Of a stretch of DNA of 64,000 nt, positions 35,633 through 44,832 are shown one piece after another. Position numbers and translations under genes: made by a program. Positions within the stretch are counted from its first letter, which is position 1; each line of letters starts with the position of its first letter. The notes under the pieces were generated by a model, which saw nothing but the letters and a program-made list of their open reading frames with translations, had not been told where the DNA came from and did no database searches. Where the stretch lies: the NCBI GenBank assembly GCA_011525875.1, contig WYBN01000010.1, forward strand, positions 1 to 64,000, in the 5' to 3' direction. This DNA comes from Melioribacteraceae bacterium (lineage in GTDB: Bacteria; Bacteroidota; Ignavibacteria; Ignavibacteriales; Melioribacteraceae).

Positions 35633-36223
35633 TTAATTTGTTTTTAAATATCCTCTATCCTTTGCATAACTATGAAGTTTGGTATAAAGCATCTTTCTTG
35701 CCCTGTGCAGTCTGGACCTGACTGTACCGACCGGACTATCAATAAAGTCTGCAATTTCTTCATAGGTGAATCCTTCCACATCCGAAAGAATTATCACAGT
35801 TTTAAAATCTTCGGGCAAAGAACTTAGTGCAGTTGTTAATTCATCGTCAAAATGTTTTGCGAAAACATCCTCCTCGAAGTGCTGAGTTTTTACTTCGGAG
35901 GCTTTAATGTTCTCATAAAAGTTTTGTATATCATCGTAATCAACCTTGCTTGGGCCCTTCGTATTTTTTCTATAATCATTAATAAATGAATTTTTCAATA
36001 TTCTAAACAACCAGGCTTTGCAATTAGTGCCGCGTTCAAACTTATCAAAAAACCGGAAAGCCTTCAAATAAGTTTCCTGTACAAGGTCATCCGCATCGTC
36101 TGAATCGCCTGTGATTCTATAAGCATAGTTGTAAAGAGAATTAATATGTGGTAGAGCTTCTTTTTCAAATTCTGAGTAAAGGTCGTTATCTTTACGAGGC
36201 AAAATATTTTCTACAATGCTCAT
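35633..36223 (-). CDS. ECF-type RNA polymerase sigma factor
   Basis: A 196-aa sigma-70 family factor. Region 2 is LPHINSLYNYAYRITGDSDDADDLVQETYLKAFRFFDKFERGTNCKAWLFRILKNSFINDYRK (residues about 24-87). Region 4 is LSSLPEDFKTVIILSDVEGFTYEEIADFIDSPVGTVRSRLHRARKML (about 132-180). No sigma 1.1 or 3 regions and no adjacent anti-sigma gene are present. It starts 13 nt after an M14 peptidase gene on the same strand. It resembles Bacteroidota SigE/RpoE-like housekeeping ECF factors; its regulon is unknown. Confidence 0.9.
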   Translation of the reverse strand: MSIVENILPRKDNDLYSEFEKEALPHINSLYNYAYRITGDSDDADDLVQETYLKAFRFFDKFERGTNCKAWLFRILKNSFINDYRKNTKGPSKVDYDDIQNFYENIKASEVKTQHFEEDVFAKHFDDELTTALSSLPEDFKTVIILSDVEGFTYEEIADFIDSPVGTVRSRLHRARKMLYTKLHSYAKDRGYLKTN

Positions 36224-36236
36224 TCAAGTTGCCGTA

Positions 36237-37703
36237 TTACTTCAAAATTAATCCGTTAAGAATATAATTCTTATTGCTAATAAGATCGTAAAGAAATCCA
36301 TTTATAACCACGAATCTCACTTTTTCATTCTGCCAGATAGTTAAATCAGCAATATTTCCAACGCGTATTTTGTTGTTAAATTTTCTTTCGGTTGATAACA
36401 CAATTATGGGTGATTCCGAATAAATATAATTTGTGTCTATATCTTTAACCCTTACGGATGTATAGCCTTGTTTGTACAGTTCGGTGAATTTTAGCATTTC
36501 AAGCTGCTTTAAATTTTTGAGTGTATCGGGCATTGTACTACCCGGTTTTACTACCATGCTCGAGCAGTCTATCTCGTCGTAACCGTAAAAAGTTGAAAGG
36601 TCGCCTATGTCTTCAATAGTTCCGACAAAATAATCGTCGCGGTTATTTTTAATACCCCTTTCGTTATGATTTATACCTATGTCAATTACATACTTGCCGC
36701 CTTCAAATTCGATGTAAAGATTTCGAAGCATTAAATCAAAGAGCCTCCTCTCGTTTTCGGGCATTGCATTATAGGTCTCAACATCAGCGTTTTTATATTT
36801 GCCGGCAGCAATCGAATTAAAACCTGCTAATAAGGCAATAAAATTCAATTTTCGGATGAATTGTTTTTCGTGATTGTTTTTCCATCCTCCGGATTCGATT
36901 AGTATAGAACTTGTGCCCCATTTCATAAAATTATCGCCGAAAGCGCGGGGCTCAAATTCATCATCATATTTAGCGATATGACCAGGAATAAATTTGGAAA
37001 GTTCTTCGTGAATATTTACAATGACTTTCATTGTATTTAGCCGGACTTGATTAATTTCTTTTTCATGATTATAAGCCGGAGCGAGAAAGGCAATAGTAGC
37101 CGCTTTAAATGATTTGCCTGAAGTATATCTTGTGCTTTGATCGTGCAGATTAAAACCGAAGTCTGCATTCAGCGAATCTCTTGCCGATTTCAAAATTTTT
37201 GATTCGGGAAACTGCAGTCGTGCTGCATCTCTGTTCAGATCAATGTCAAGAGCATTGCGTCTGCTGTAACGTTCTGCGCCGTCAGGATTGAGCATAGGAA
37301 TAAGATGAATGGTAACCTTATCAAGAATCTCTTTTCGTAATTCATCAAATTCATCTTCTGCAGCAAAGAATTTTAAAATATCAAGCAGCGCCATAGAAGC
37401 GGTTGATTCGTCGCCGTGCATTTGAGACCAGGCTAATATATTTACGGGGCCTCTGCCAAAACTTATTAAATATATCGGTCGGTTCTGAAGCGATTTGCCC
37501 AGCTCTTTAATTTTGAATTTTTGGTTTTCTTTGTAGCTTAAAACGTAGGGCATTATTTCATCATGACTGATTCTTTTATCCTTTACGGATTTCTCTTTAT
37601 AGTTTTCGTAGCTGCTATAAAGACTATGGGCAGAAAAATTTTGTGCATTCATTGTAGTTAGTGAAAGAATAATAATGATTAGTAAAATTACAGTTTTTTG
37701 CAT
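36237..37703 (-). CDS. secreted M14 family zinc carboxypeptidase
   Basis: A 488-aa exported enzyme. It has a signal peptide (ILLIIIILSLTTMNAQ). The peptidase domain (residues about 50-300) carries the metal ligands His96 and Glu99 (SQMHGDEST) and His187 (FNLHDQS), plus LIPMLNPDGAERYSRRNALDIDLNRDA. The C-terminal half (about 310-488) is a less familiar domain with an amidohydrolase-like ending (RVGNIADLTIWQ..KVRFVVINGFLYDL). This suggests M14 activity on peptides or muropeptides at the envelope. It directly precedes the ECF sigma gene on the same strand. Confidence 0.85.
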   Translation of the reverse strand: MQKTVILLIIIILSLTTMNAQNFSAHSLYSSYENYKEKSVKDKRISHDEIMPYVLSYKENQKFKIKELGKSLQNRPIYLISFGRGPVNILAWSQMHGDESTASMALLDILKFFAAEDEFDELRKEILDKVTIHLIPMLNPDGAERYSRRNALDIDLNRDAARLQFPESKILKSARDSLNADFGFNLHDQSTRYTSGKSFKAATIAFLAPAYNHEKEINQVRLNTMKVIVNIHEELSKFIPGHIAKYDDEFEPRAFGDNFMKWGTSSILIESGGWKNNHEKQFIRKLNFIALLAGFNSIAAGKYKNADVETYNAMPENERRLFDLMLRNLYIEFEGGKYVIDIGINHNERGIKNNRDDYFVGTIEDIGDLSTFYGYDEIDCSSMVVKPGSTMPDTLKNLKQLEMLKFTELYKQGYTSVRVKDIDTNYIYSESPIIVLSTERKFNNKIRVGNIADLTIWQNEKVRFVVINGFLYDLISNKNYILNGLILK

Positions 37704-37797
37704 GGTAGATAAATTGACTCTATTTATATGTCAAATATAAAGATAAATCAACTAACTTTTTGAATTATGAGGGTAGCCGCAGTCGGCTGATATATGA

Positions 37798-38439
37798 TTA
37801 ATACATCAGCCCGATGTTCAATGTGACATAAAAAGAATGAATTTCTTTGCGGAATTTCGTGTGAAGATTTTCAACGCCTTTATTGAGAAGATAAGCATAA
37901 TAATAACGGAAATTAATGCCGACAAGATTCGTTTTGCTCAGTCCGAAATTTGCGCCGAAGCCGGCATAACCGCCAACAGCCCAATTTAATTTAGCCTTGC
38001 CGAAAGAATCAAAAAATTCCAGGGCATACGGCGTGGTTATAAATAAGTTAGGTCCAATACCTCCTGAAAGATAGGGGCGTAAATTATCTGTGAGAGTATT
38101 TTCGAATAAACGATACTGAATACCTAAATTCAACGGGAGAAAAAATACTCTGTTTTTCTTCCCAGCCACAAAAGTTCTTCCGAAATAATCCACGAATTCA
38201 AATTCCCGCTCGTCTTTTGATTCAGAAATGGAAAAATCAATAAAGCCAGTCGATTTTGTGCTGAAGGAATGGCGGTAGAAAGTGCCCAGCCCGAAGCCGC
38301 TCTCACCAATCAAAACATCAACACCCCATGCATTCAAGGGAAATTCATCCGGAGGTCTTTCCGGAGCGAGCTCTCCGATCCTCTGAGCATATATATTCGT
38401 TAATAAAAATAGAAACAGCACCGTCAAGTAATTTTTCAT
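37798..38439 (-). CDS. small outer-membrane beta-barrel protein
   Basis: A 213-aa exported protein with a signal peptide (YLTVLFLFLLTNIYAQ). The mature part is an eight-strand-type barrel (GVDVLIGESGFGLGTFYRHSF, FLPLNLGIQYRLFENTLTDNLRPYLSGGIGPNLF, WAVGGYAGFGANFG) ending in FYVTLNIGLMY with a terminal aromatic. It belongs to the broad OmpA-like/porin-like barrel group; no specific function is apparent. It is alone, divergent from the methyltransferase gene. Confidence 0.7.
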   Translation of the reverse strand: MKNYLTVLFLFLLTNIYAQRIGELAPERPPDEFPLNAWGVDVLIGESGFGLGTFYRHSFSTKSTGFIDFSISESKDEREFEFVDYFGRTFVAGKKNRVFFLPLNLGIQYRLFENTLTDNLRPYLSGGIGPNLFITTPYALEFFDSFGKAKLNWAVGGYAGFGANFGLSKTNLVGINFRYYYAYLLNKGVENLHTKFRKEIHSFYVTLNIGLMY

Positions 38440-38515
38440 TTTTAACCTTTTCTTAAACCTTGGTAATGAAAATTAATTATTATATATTAAAAATCAATGT
38501 CAAAAATAAATCATT

Positions 38516-39130
38516 ATGCATCCGAAATATCAATCTATAGATACACCTGAATATTGGGACGAAAGATATAAGACAAATGAAGACACATGGACTTTTAACA
38601 ATTACAACCCCACTTTTGTTCATTTACTGAAAAGCGGTTTTCTGAATAAGGATCAAAAGATTTTGATAATCGGCGCAGGCAAAGGTTATGATGCAGTTGA
38701 AGCCGCAAAACTCGGTTTCGATGTAACAACCATCGATTTTTCCACACAGGCAAATGAGTTCACAAGAAAACTTGCCGCTGGTGCAGACGTTAATATTAAA
38801 CTGATCAATAAAGATATATTTGAACTGAACTCGCTAAACACTAAATACGACCTGATTTACGAATATGTAACCATCTGCTCTATAATTCCTGAGAGGTGGG
38901 GAGAATTGCTTGAAAAAATTGATTATGCCTTAAATGCCGGCGGTTATTTCGTTACAGTACTTTTCCCTGTAAACCGACATTATGAACCACCTCCCTTTAC
39001 TGTTGAGTTAAAGGATTTTTATAATCTGGCTGTAAAGTGCTGGAAACTCGTATATTTTCAGAGGGATATTCCGTCGATTAAACCCCGTAAAGGAAATGAG
39101 CTGTTATTAATTTTTAAGAAAAGCGCATAG
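38516..39130 (+). CDS. TPMT-like SAM-dependent methyltransferase
   Basis: A 204-aa class I methyltransferase. It begins with the thiopurine methyltransferase-like DTPEYWDERYKTNEDTWTFNNYNPTF. The SAM motif is ILIIGAGKGYDAVEAAKLGFDVTTIDFS (residues about 49-76), and YDLIYEYVTICSIIPERW replaces the common YEQTAFCAI-type loop. Related bacterial enzymes methylate thiols, selenite/tellurite or halide ions. The real acceptor is unknown. It is first of a tight set (4-nt gap to CYTH, then an overlap). Confidence 0.8.
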   Translation: MHPKYQSIDTPEYWDERYKTNEDTWTFNNYNPTFVHLLKSGFLNKDQKILIIGAGKGYDAVEAAKLGFDVTTIDFSTQANEFTRKLAAGADVNIKLINKDIFELNSLNTKYDLIYEYVTICSIIPERWGELLEKIDYALNAGGYFVTVLFPVNRHYEPPPFTVELKDFYNLAVKCWKLVYFQRDIPSIKPRKGNELLLIFKKSA

Positions 39131-39134
39131 TTAA

Positions 39135-39644
39135 ATGTCTGCAAATCTTGAAATAAAAATCCGTCTTGATGAATTCGAAAGAATTTTGGACTTACTGAAG
39201 AAATCAAATGCGCGGTTCAGCGGCATATTAACTCAGAAAGATGTTTATTACAATGTAGAGGAATTTCTGCTTAAGTTGCGAATTGAAGATGGAAAGAATT
39301 ATCTCATCAAATATAAAAGGGATGAATCCGGCAAGGACAGATTCAGTCATTACAATATCCTTTCTTTGAGCGGCGAAAAAGTTGATGATTATCTAAGTGA
39401 AATTTTTAATATTGAGGCTGTCGTCGAGAAAAAAAGAACTGTTTTTATAATAGATAATACAAGAATACATCTCGATGAGGTAAAAAATCTGGGAAAATTC
39501 ATTGAGCTTGAAACTGTGGTTACGGCAAATTATGAAGATGCTAAATCAGAATTCGAGACGGTTATGAAAATTCTTGAATTAGATAGAAAAAAGCAAATTC
39601 TTAACTCATACAAAAACTTGATTTCACCCGATGATTTTAAGTAA
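39135..39644 (+). CDS. CYTH-domain protein (class IV adenylate cyclase-like)
   Basis: A 169-aa protein filling a CYTH tunnel fold. It has LEIKIRL at residues 5-11, DVYYNVEEFLLKLRIEDGKNYLIKYKRDESGKD in the middle, and IHLDEVKNLGKFIELETVV near the end. CYTH proteins bind triphosphates or their analogues through paired acidic and basic residues and may act as adenylate cyclase, thiamine triphosphatase or tripolyphosphatase. The first motif here is ExKxR rather than ExExK, as in many CyaB-like proteins. Its end overlaps the nuclease gene by 14 nt. Confidence 0.8.
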   Translation: MSANLEIKIRLDEFERILDLLKKSNARFSGILTQKDVYYNVEEFLLKLRIEDGKNYLIKYKRDESGKDRFSHYNILSLSGEKVDDYLSEIFNIEAVVEKKRTVFIIDNTRIHLDEVKNLGKFIELETVVTANYEDAKSEFETVMKILELDRKKQILNSYKNLISPDDFK

Positions 39645-42600
39645 GGAAAATATCGAATCGATTAATATCGGCGGGCTGATATCTGATTTAATAGCCGGCG
39701 GAAACCACGAAAAATTCCTGCTGATAGTTCCTACGAATAGACGGCTGCGCAAATTGAAAAAGGAAATAATTGATTCATCGCCTGGAAAAGTTACGGGGAA
39801 AATAAATATTGAAACATTTTCTACACTTTCTTCCCGCTTACTGAAACAGTATAATGAGTTTAGTGAATTAAGCGAAGCAGCATCTACGGTTTTTATTAAA
39901 CAAAGTTCTTCCGAGGCTGCGTTAAAATATTTTCTAAATTACAGAGATGAGTTTCCGGCGGGCACTCTCGATAGAATCAGGAATGTTATTTCTAAGTATA
40001 AAGAGAATGGCGTATCGCCCCAGCGCATTCGTGCCGAAGCTCAAAATTTAAGTGACCCGGAAAAACAAAAAGCGCTTGACATAGCTGAAATCTATGACAT
40101 CTATCTGCAGAAATGCTCGGAGCTTAAAGCTTACGAGATAGGCGATATATATAATAAATTATTAGAGATTAAAGTTGATAATACTATCGAATCTTTCCTT
40201 AGACTTTTTACCTCGGTTGATTTGACAGTTATTGACGGATTCGATGAATTTACGGATCCTGAGATTCAAATTATAGACCGATTGAGCAGGCTTAAATCTA
40301 ACAGACTGTTCATTGTGTTCGATTATTATCGATATAATCCTTCGATATTTACACATCTTGATAAATGTTATGATAAATTCATTTTAGCGGGGTTTAAGAA
40401 CATAGCCGGAACAGCTCCGCATGAAGACAATAAATTTAAGCAAGCAATTAAGGAAAAATTATTTCTAAAAAAACCCGTTAAACCTGACAACTCTTTTAGA
40501 GAAAAAATTATTAAGCTTTCCGCTCTTGACAGAAATAATGAAGTTGAATTAATAGCCAAGGAAATCAAATATATTTTATCAAAAGATAAAGTCAAGCCCT
40601 CTCATATTTGCGTTGCCTTCAATCTGATAGATAATTATTCGCATATCGTAGAGGATGTGTTTAATACTTACGGCATCCCGACTAATCTAACTGACAGAAT
40701 TTATCTTAAAAGAACAGTCCCTGCGCTAACGATTCTAAATTTCCTGGAGATTATTGGGAGCGATTACCATTTTAAAAATATTGCAAGGGCTTTCAGCGGC
40801 GAAACATTACTTAACAGAAATATTGATCTGTCGAATTTAATTTCCGTTGCAAATAATTTGAAAATCATTTACGGCTTCTATAAATGGAACTCAAGGATTA
40901 AAGAAGCGCTGAATATGCTTGAGGTGTCGGGCGAAGAGCCGTATGAAATCTTTAGAAAGAAAAACAGTTTTGAGAAAGCATTAACCGATTTGAATTATAT
41001 AGATGACCTGTTGAATCCTTTTAAGTGCAAGTTAACTATAAAAGCATTTATGATCGAACTAAATGATTTGATTTTCAAACTGGGTTTGACTCAAAATTTA
41101 CTCAAGGACGGAAGCTCGAGAGCCGAGGAAAATATCAAGTCTCTCACAACATTTATCGAGACCATGGAAGAAATCTTCGGACTGTTAAATACTGGTATGA
41201 ACAAAACAACAAAATTTGAGCTGAACTTTTTTATCGATAACATAAAAACAACTCTCGGCTGGGCTCGTTTCAATGTTAAAGAAAAATCTGACTACGGCGT
41301 GCTGGTAACTTCCTTTAATGAAATACGCGGATTGAGGTTTGATCATTTGTTTATTGGCGGTTTGATTGACGGAGACTTCCCCACGCGATTCTCACCGGAG
41401 ATTTTTATGTCCGGCTCATATCAAAAAAGCGAGTTAATTCACCAGAGCGAGGAAAGATACAGGTTTTATCAAACGCTTTGTGCATGGGATAAGTCGCTTT
41501 ATTTATCGGCTCCCCGGGTTGAAGCTGGTAAGGAACTCGTAGAATCGTCATTTATCAAAGAATTAAGTCAGCTCTTTACGGTGGCTGAAAAAAACGAGAA
41601 CGATTTCCGAAACCAAATCTATTCATTTGAAGAGTTTCAAATTAATTTTGTGCCGGATAAAATTGAAGAAAGTTTAATTGGAATATTTGATGCGGAAAAT
41701 TTAAAGAGACGGGTTGGCATCGAAAATGCGAGACTGGAAGATGGCAGCTATAAAGGAGTATTCAATGGTTATCTGCTTGGCGATGATATAGATATTAATC
41801 AATCCGATAAAGATTTTATATCGGCGAAACTAAATGATTTTATTACAAAGCAGTTTTCCCCATCCGAGCTGGAAACCTACGCAAAATGCCCCTTTAAATA
41901 TTTTCTCGAGAAAATACTTAAAATAAGCGCCGCCTTAGAACCCACTGAAACTCTCGAAGCAATTGAACTCGGCAGCCTCATCCATTCTATACTTTTTGAC
42001 TTTTACTCTGCGGTAACCCGAAAAAATATTAGAATACAGGGATGCGATGACAAAACCTTTCGCTACGTTTTTGAATTGTTGCGAAAAATAAGCGAGGCTA
42101 AACTGGAGATGATCCTTTTTAATAAGGATTATGCATTTTATGACATTGAGAAACTAATCGGTATGAACGGTGATTTCAAACAGTCAATTCTTTATAAGTT
42201 TATTGAAGCTGAACGAAATGAAGAGAAATTTCTCCCAAACTTTTTTGAAGTAAGTTTCGGTGCGGCAAATAAACTTGATACGGATACTGCCTTAAGCAGC
42301 AGAGAACCGGTAACGATTGAAGATGTTAAACTTCGCGGCAAAATTGACCGCATAGATATTTGCCGGAGCGAATCGAAATTCAACATAGTTGATTATAAAT
42401 TAAGCGGCGCAAAACCTTCGGAAAATGATCTCCGCCAGGGGGTTTCTTTGCAGCTGCCGGTATACATGCTCGCTGCAAAGATACTTTTAGAAAATAATTT
42501 AGGAAAAGAGTTTTTGCCGAACGAAATGCAGATATTCTCCTTAAAATATAACGAACGAGATTTCGGCAAGAAAAAAATATCGCTATCGAGGAAAAAGGAT

Positions 42601-42780
42601 TCGGATCACCTTGAATTATGCGCCGAATTAATTGAGACGGCAAAAACCCACATCAAAAAATATATTGAACAGATTCAAAAAGGGAATTTCAATTTAAGCC
42701 GGCTTGAGGGCAGGGAAGAAAAGGTCTGCAGGTTCTGCAATTTCAAGGCTGTCTGCAGAATTGAGGATATTGTCTCTTAA
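39631..42780 (+). CDS. AddB/RecC-like exonuclease subunit with PD-(D/E)XK domain
   Basis: A 1049-aa protein resembling the AddB subunit of recombination nucleases. The N-terminal region is helicase-like but lacks a Walker A (FLLIVPTNRRLRKLKKEI), and has a Walker-B-like DLTVIDGFDEFTDPE. The C-terminal nuclease has FSPSELETYAKCPFKYFLEKIL, LGSLIHSILFDF, LRGKIDRIDI and NIVDYKLSGA (catalytic Asp/Lys). A Cys near residue 754 plus CRFCNFKAVC at the C-terminus probably bind a 4Fe-4S cluster. No addA follows; its partner must be elsewhere or it acts alone. The predicted role is DNA end processing in double-strand break repair. Confidence 0.85.
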   Translation: MILSKENIESINIGGLISDLIAGGNHEKFLLIVPTNRRLRKLKKEIIDSSPGKVTGKINIETFSTLSSRLLKQYNEFSELSEAASTVFIKQSSSEAALKYFLNYRDEFPAGTLDRIRNVISKYKENGVSPQRIRAEAQNLSDPEKQKALDIAEIYDIYLQKCSELKAYEIGDIYNKLLEIKVDNTIESFLRLFTSVDLTVIDGFDEFTDPEIQIIDRLSRLKSNRLFIVFDYYRYNPSIFTHLDKCYDKFILAGFKNIAGTAPHEDNKFKQAIKEKLFLKKPVKPDNSFREKIIKLSALDRNNEVELIAKEIKYILSKDKVKPSHICVAFNLIDNYSHIVEDVFNTYGIPTNLTDRIYLKRTVPALTILNFLEIIGSDYHFKNIARAFSGETLLNRNIDLSNLISVANNLKIIYGFYKWNSRIKEALNMLEVSGEEPYEIFRKKNSFEKALTDLNYIDDLLNPFKCKLTIKAFMIELNDLIFKLGLTQNLLKDGSSRAEENIKSLTTFIETMEEIFGLLNTGMNKTTKFELNFFIDNIKTTLGWARFNVKEKSDYGVLVTSFNEIRGLRFDHLFIGGLIDGDFPTRFSPEIFMSGSYQKSELIHQSEERYRFYQTLCAWDKSLYLSAPRVEAGKELVESSFIKELSQLFTVAEKNENDFRNQIYSFEEFQINFVPDKIEESLIGIFDAENLKRRVGIENARLEDGSYKGVFNGYLLGDDIDINQSDKDFISAKLNDFITKQFSPSELETYAKCPFKYFLEKILKISAALEPTETLEAIELGSLIHSILFDFYSAVTRKNIRIQGCDDKTFRYVFELLRKISEAKLEMILFNKDYAFYDIEKLIGMNGDFKQSILYKFIEAERNEEKFLPNFFEVSFGAANKLDTDTALSSREPVTIEDVKLRGKIDRIDICRSESKFNIVDYKLSGAKPSENDLRQGVSLQLPVYMLAAKILLENNLGKEFLPNEMQIFSLKYNERDFGKKKISLSRKKDSDHLELCAELIETAKTHIKKYIEQIQKGNFNLSRLEGREEKVCRFCNFKAVCRIEDIVS

Positions 42781-42853
42781 TCCTGCTTGAAACTCCGCTT
42801 ATTCGCTCTTTTATACTTGAATAGCACGATATTTTTTTTTAGTTTTGAATAAG

Positions 42854-42881
42854 CCACTGCCGAAGCAGTGGTATTTTTTTT
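42854..42881 (+). terminator. Rho-independent terminator of the AddB-like gene
   Basis: CCACTGC (42854-42860) and GCAGTGG (42865-42871) pair around CGAA, followed by TATTTTTTTT. It separates the AddB-like gene from greA. Confidence 0.9.
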
Positions 42882-42909
42882 ATATTCATTAACTTTTAAG
42901 GGAAAAAAC

Positions 42910-43380
42910 GTGTCAAATTTTGTGTACTTGTCGAAAGAAAGGTTGAAAGAGCTTGAGGATGAAATTAGGGAATTAAAATCTAACGGCAGAAAGAAAATGG
43001 CAGAGAGAATAGCAGAGGCTCGTTCGCACGGCGACTTATCAGAAAACGCCGAATATGATGCCGCTAAGGAAGAACAAGGTCTGCTTGAGCTGAAGATAAG
43101 TAAACTTGAAGATTTACTTTCGCGCGCAAGGATAATAGACACCTCTTCACTGCCCCAGGATCAAGTTCATATACTCTCTAAAGTTAAAGTCAAGAATTTG
43201 AAAAACGGTAAGACATTCGAATATATTTTGGTTTCTGAGGAAGAAGCCAATATTGAGCAGAGCAAAATTTCAATAACTTCGCCTGTCGGCCAGGCTTTTA
43301 TGGGACACAAAGCCGGTGAAATTGTCACAGCAAATGTTCCCGCCGGGTTAATTAAATTCGAAATAATCAGCATTGACTGA
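42910..43380 (+). CDS. greA: transcription elongation factor GreA
   Basis: A 156-aa factor that rescues backtracked RNA polymerase by stimulating transcript cleavage. The N-terminal coiled coil runs through residues about 8-70 (LSKERLKELEDEIRELKSNGRKKMAERIAEARSHGDLSENAEYDAAKEEQGLLELKISKLEDLL), with the acidic tip DLSENAEYDAAKEEQ. The C-terminal FKBP-like domain ends with SPVGQAFMGHKAGEIVTANVPAGLIKFEI. The start is a GTG at 42910 with AAGGGA about 7 nt upstream. Earlier in-frame starts would lie within the preceding terminator. Confidence 0.95.
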   Translation: MSNFVYLSKERLKELEDEIRELKSNGRKKMAERIAEARSHGDLSENAEYDAAKEEQGLLELKISKLEDLLSRARIIDTSSLPQDQVHILSKVKVKNLKNGKTFEYILVSEEEANIEQSKISITSPVGQAFMGHKAGEIVTANVPAGLIKFEIISID

Positions 43381-43452
43381 ACCCCGACCCACGCTTTCAA
43401 TAATAATTCCGGTTTTAGTGTTTACTCAATTATTTTTTCTTAATTTTTCCTC

Positions 43453-44832
43453 ATGGATTCGTTGAAAAATTTAAAAACAATCGAACAGAAGGTGATTAAG
43501 TTCATCAAGAGGTATCACTTAATCAACAAAGGAGAGAAGCTTTTGCTTGGCTTAAGCGGAGGCTCGGATTCGGTTTTTGCCTTATTCTTTATGCATAAAT
43601 TTAAGAAACTATTCAATGCAGAACTTTCAGCAGTCCATATTAATCATAATTTAAGGGGCAGGGATTCTCTTCTTGATGAAAAATTCTGCCGGGAATTATG
43701 CCGAAGGCTGGATGTGCCTTTTTTTAACGATTCCGTTTTTCCTCAAGAATTAGTTAAACAAAATAAAGTGTCTTTGGAAGAAGCATGCAGAGAATTGAGA
43801 TATAACATATTCGGTAAAATCCTTGAGGAGAATAATCTCGATAAAATAATTACCGCTCATATTCAAGATGACAACACCGAAACAGTATTTCTAAATATTA
43901 TCAAAGGCACTGGTGTTGCCGGACTGTCCGGCATCCCGATAAGCAGAAATAATATAATCCGTCCGCTGCTCTGCCTTACAAAAGAAGAAGTTCTGCTTTA
44001 CCTTAAAGCTAACAGAATAAAATATCGTAAGGATAAATCTAATTTCTCGGATGAATTTCAAAGAAATTTAATCAGGAATAAAATTATTCCTGTAGTAAAA
44101 AAATCTTTGAATCCTTCCGTTCATGAGGCTGTTTTCCGTACGACTCAAAACATTGCCGGATTTCAAAAAGTTTTTTTTAACGAGCTTGAAACAAAATTGG
44201 ATTTATATTTCAAAGTATCCAAGCGCGGATTAGTAATAAATAAAATCCTTTTCAAGTCAGGCGAAGCATACACTAGGGAAATGTTGAGGGCATATTTCCG
44301 CAAAGCCGGCGGTTATAGTTTTGCATTTGAAGACGCCGAGAAGCTGATAGAGCTTTCTTCAAAACAGACAGGGTATTCGATTCAGCTTAAGAAAAATTTA
44401 ATTGCTCTGAACGAAAGAAAAACGATTCATATATTGCCCCGCCCACGGAAAACACCTGAAACAAAATATTTCAAACTCGGCGAATCGGTTATAATCGACA
44501 GAATGAGAATCGGAGCCTTAAGAATCAAAAATTTATCCCTAAAGAAATCATCGTCCGAGGTTGAATATATTTCGGGCGATAATATTGATGATCTGTTTGA
44601 ATTGAGAAATTGGAAAGCCGGGGATAAATTTCAACCCCTTGGAATGACAAATTCAAAAAAAATATCTGACTTTCTTACGGATAGAAAAATCCCAGCCGGC
44701 GAAAAAAGAGATTTCAAAATTCTGCTCAACCGGAACAATATTGTCTGGGCGGTTGGTTTAAGGATTGACGAAAGAGTTAAAATTACTAATGAAACAAAAT
44801 CGGTGGTAAAGTTATGGAGAAAGAAAATTTAA
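43453..44832 (+). CDS. tilS: tRNA(Ile)-lysidine synthetase TilS
   Basis: A 459-aa ATP-pyrophosphatase-type enzyme that converts C34 of tRNA-Ile2(CAU) to lysidine so it reads AUA. The P-loop is LSGGSDS (residues 34-40). The conserved VHINHNLRGRDSLLDEKFC, EEACRELRYN, TAHIQDDNTETVFLNIIKGTGVAGLSGIP and the C-terminal domain (NWKAGDKFQPLGMTNSKKISDFLTDRKIP) are all present. It overlaps hpt by 19 nt, and the tilS-hpt-ftsH order is the widely conserved arrangement. Confidence 0.95.
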   Translation: MDSLKNLKTIEQKVIKFIKRYHLINKGEKLLLGLSGGSDSVFALFFMHKFKKLFNAELSAVHINHNLRGRDSLLDEKFCRELCRRLDVPFFNDSVFPQELVKQNKVSLEEACRELRYNIFGKILEENNLDKIITAHIQDDNTETVFLNIIKGTGVAGLSGIPISRNNIIRPLLCLTKEEVLLYLKANRIKYRKDKSNFSDEFQRNLIRNKIIPVVKKSLNPSVHEAVFRTTQNIAGFQKVFFNELETKLDLYFKVSKRGLVINKILFKSGEAYTREMLRAYFRKAGGYSFAFEDAEKLIELSSKQTGYSIQLKKNLIALNERKTIHILPRPRKTPETKYFKLGESVIIDRMRIGALRIKNLSLKKSSSEVEYISGDNIDDLFELRNWKAGDKFQPLGMTNSKKISDFLTDRKIPAGEKRDFKILLNRNNIVWAVGLRIDERVKITNETKSVVKLWRKKI

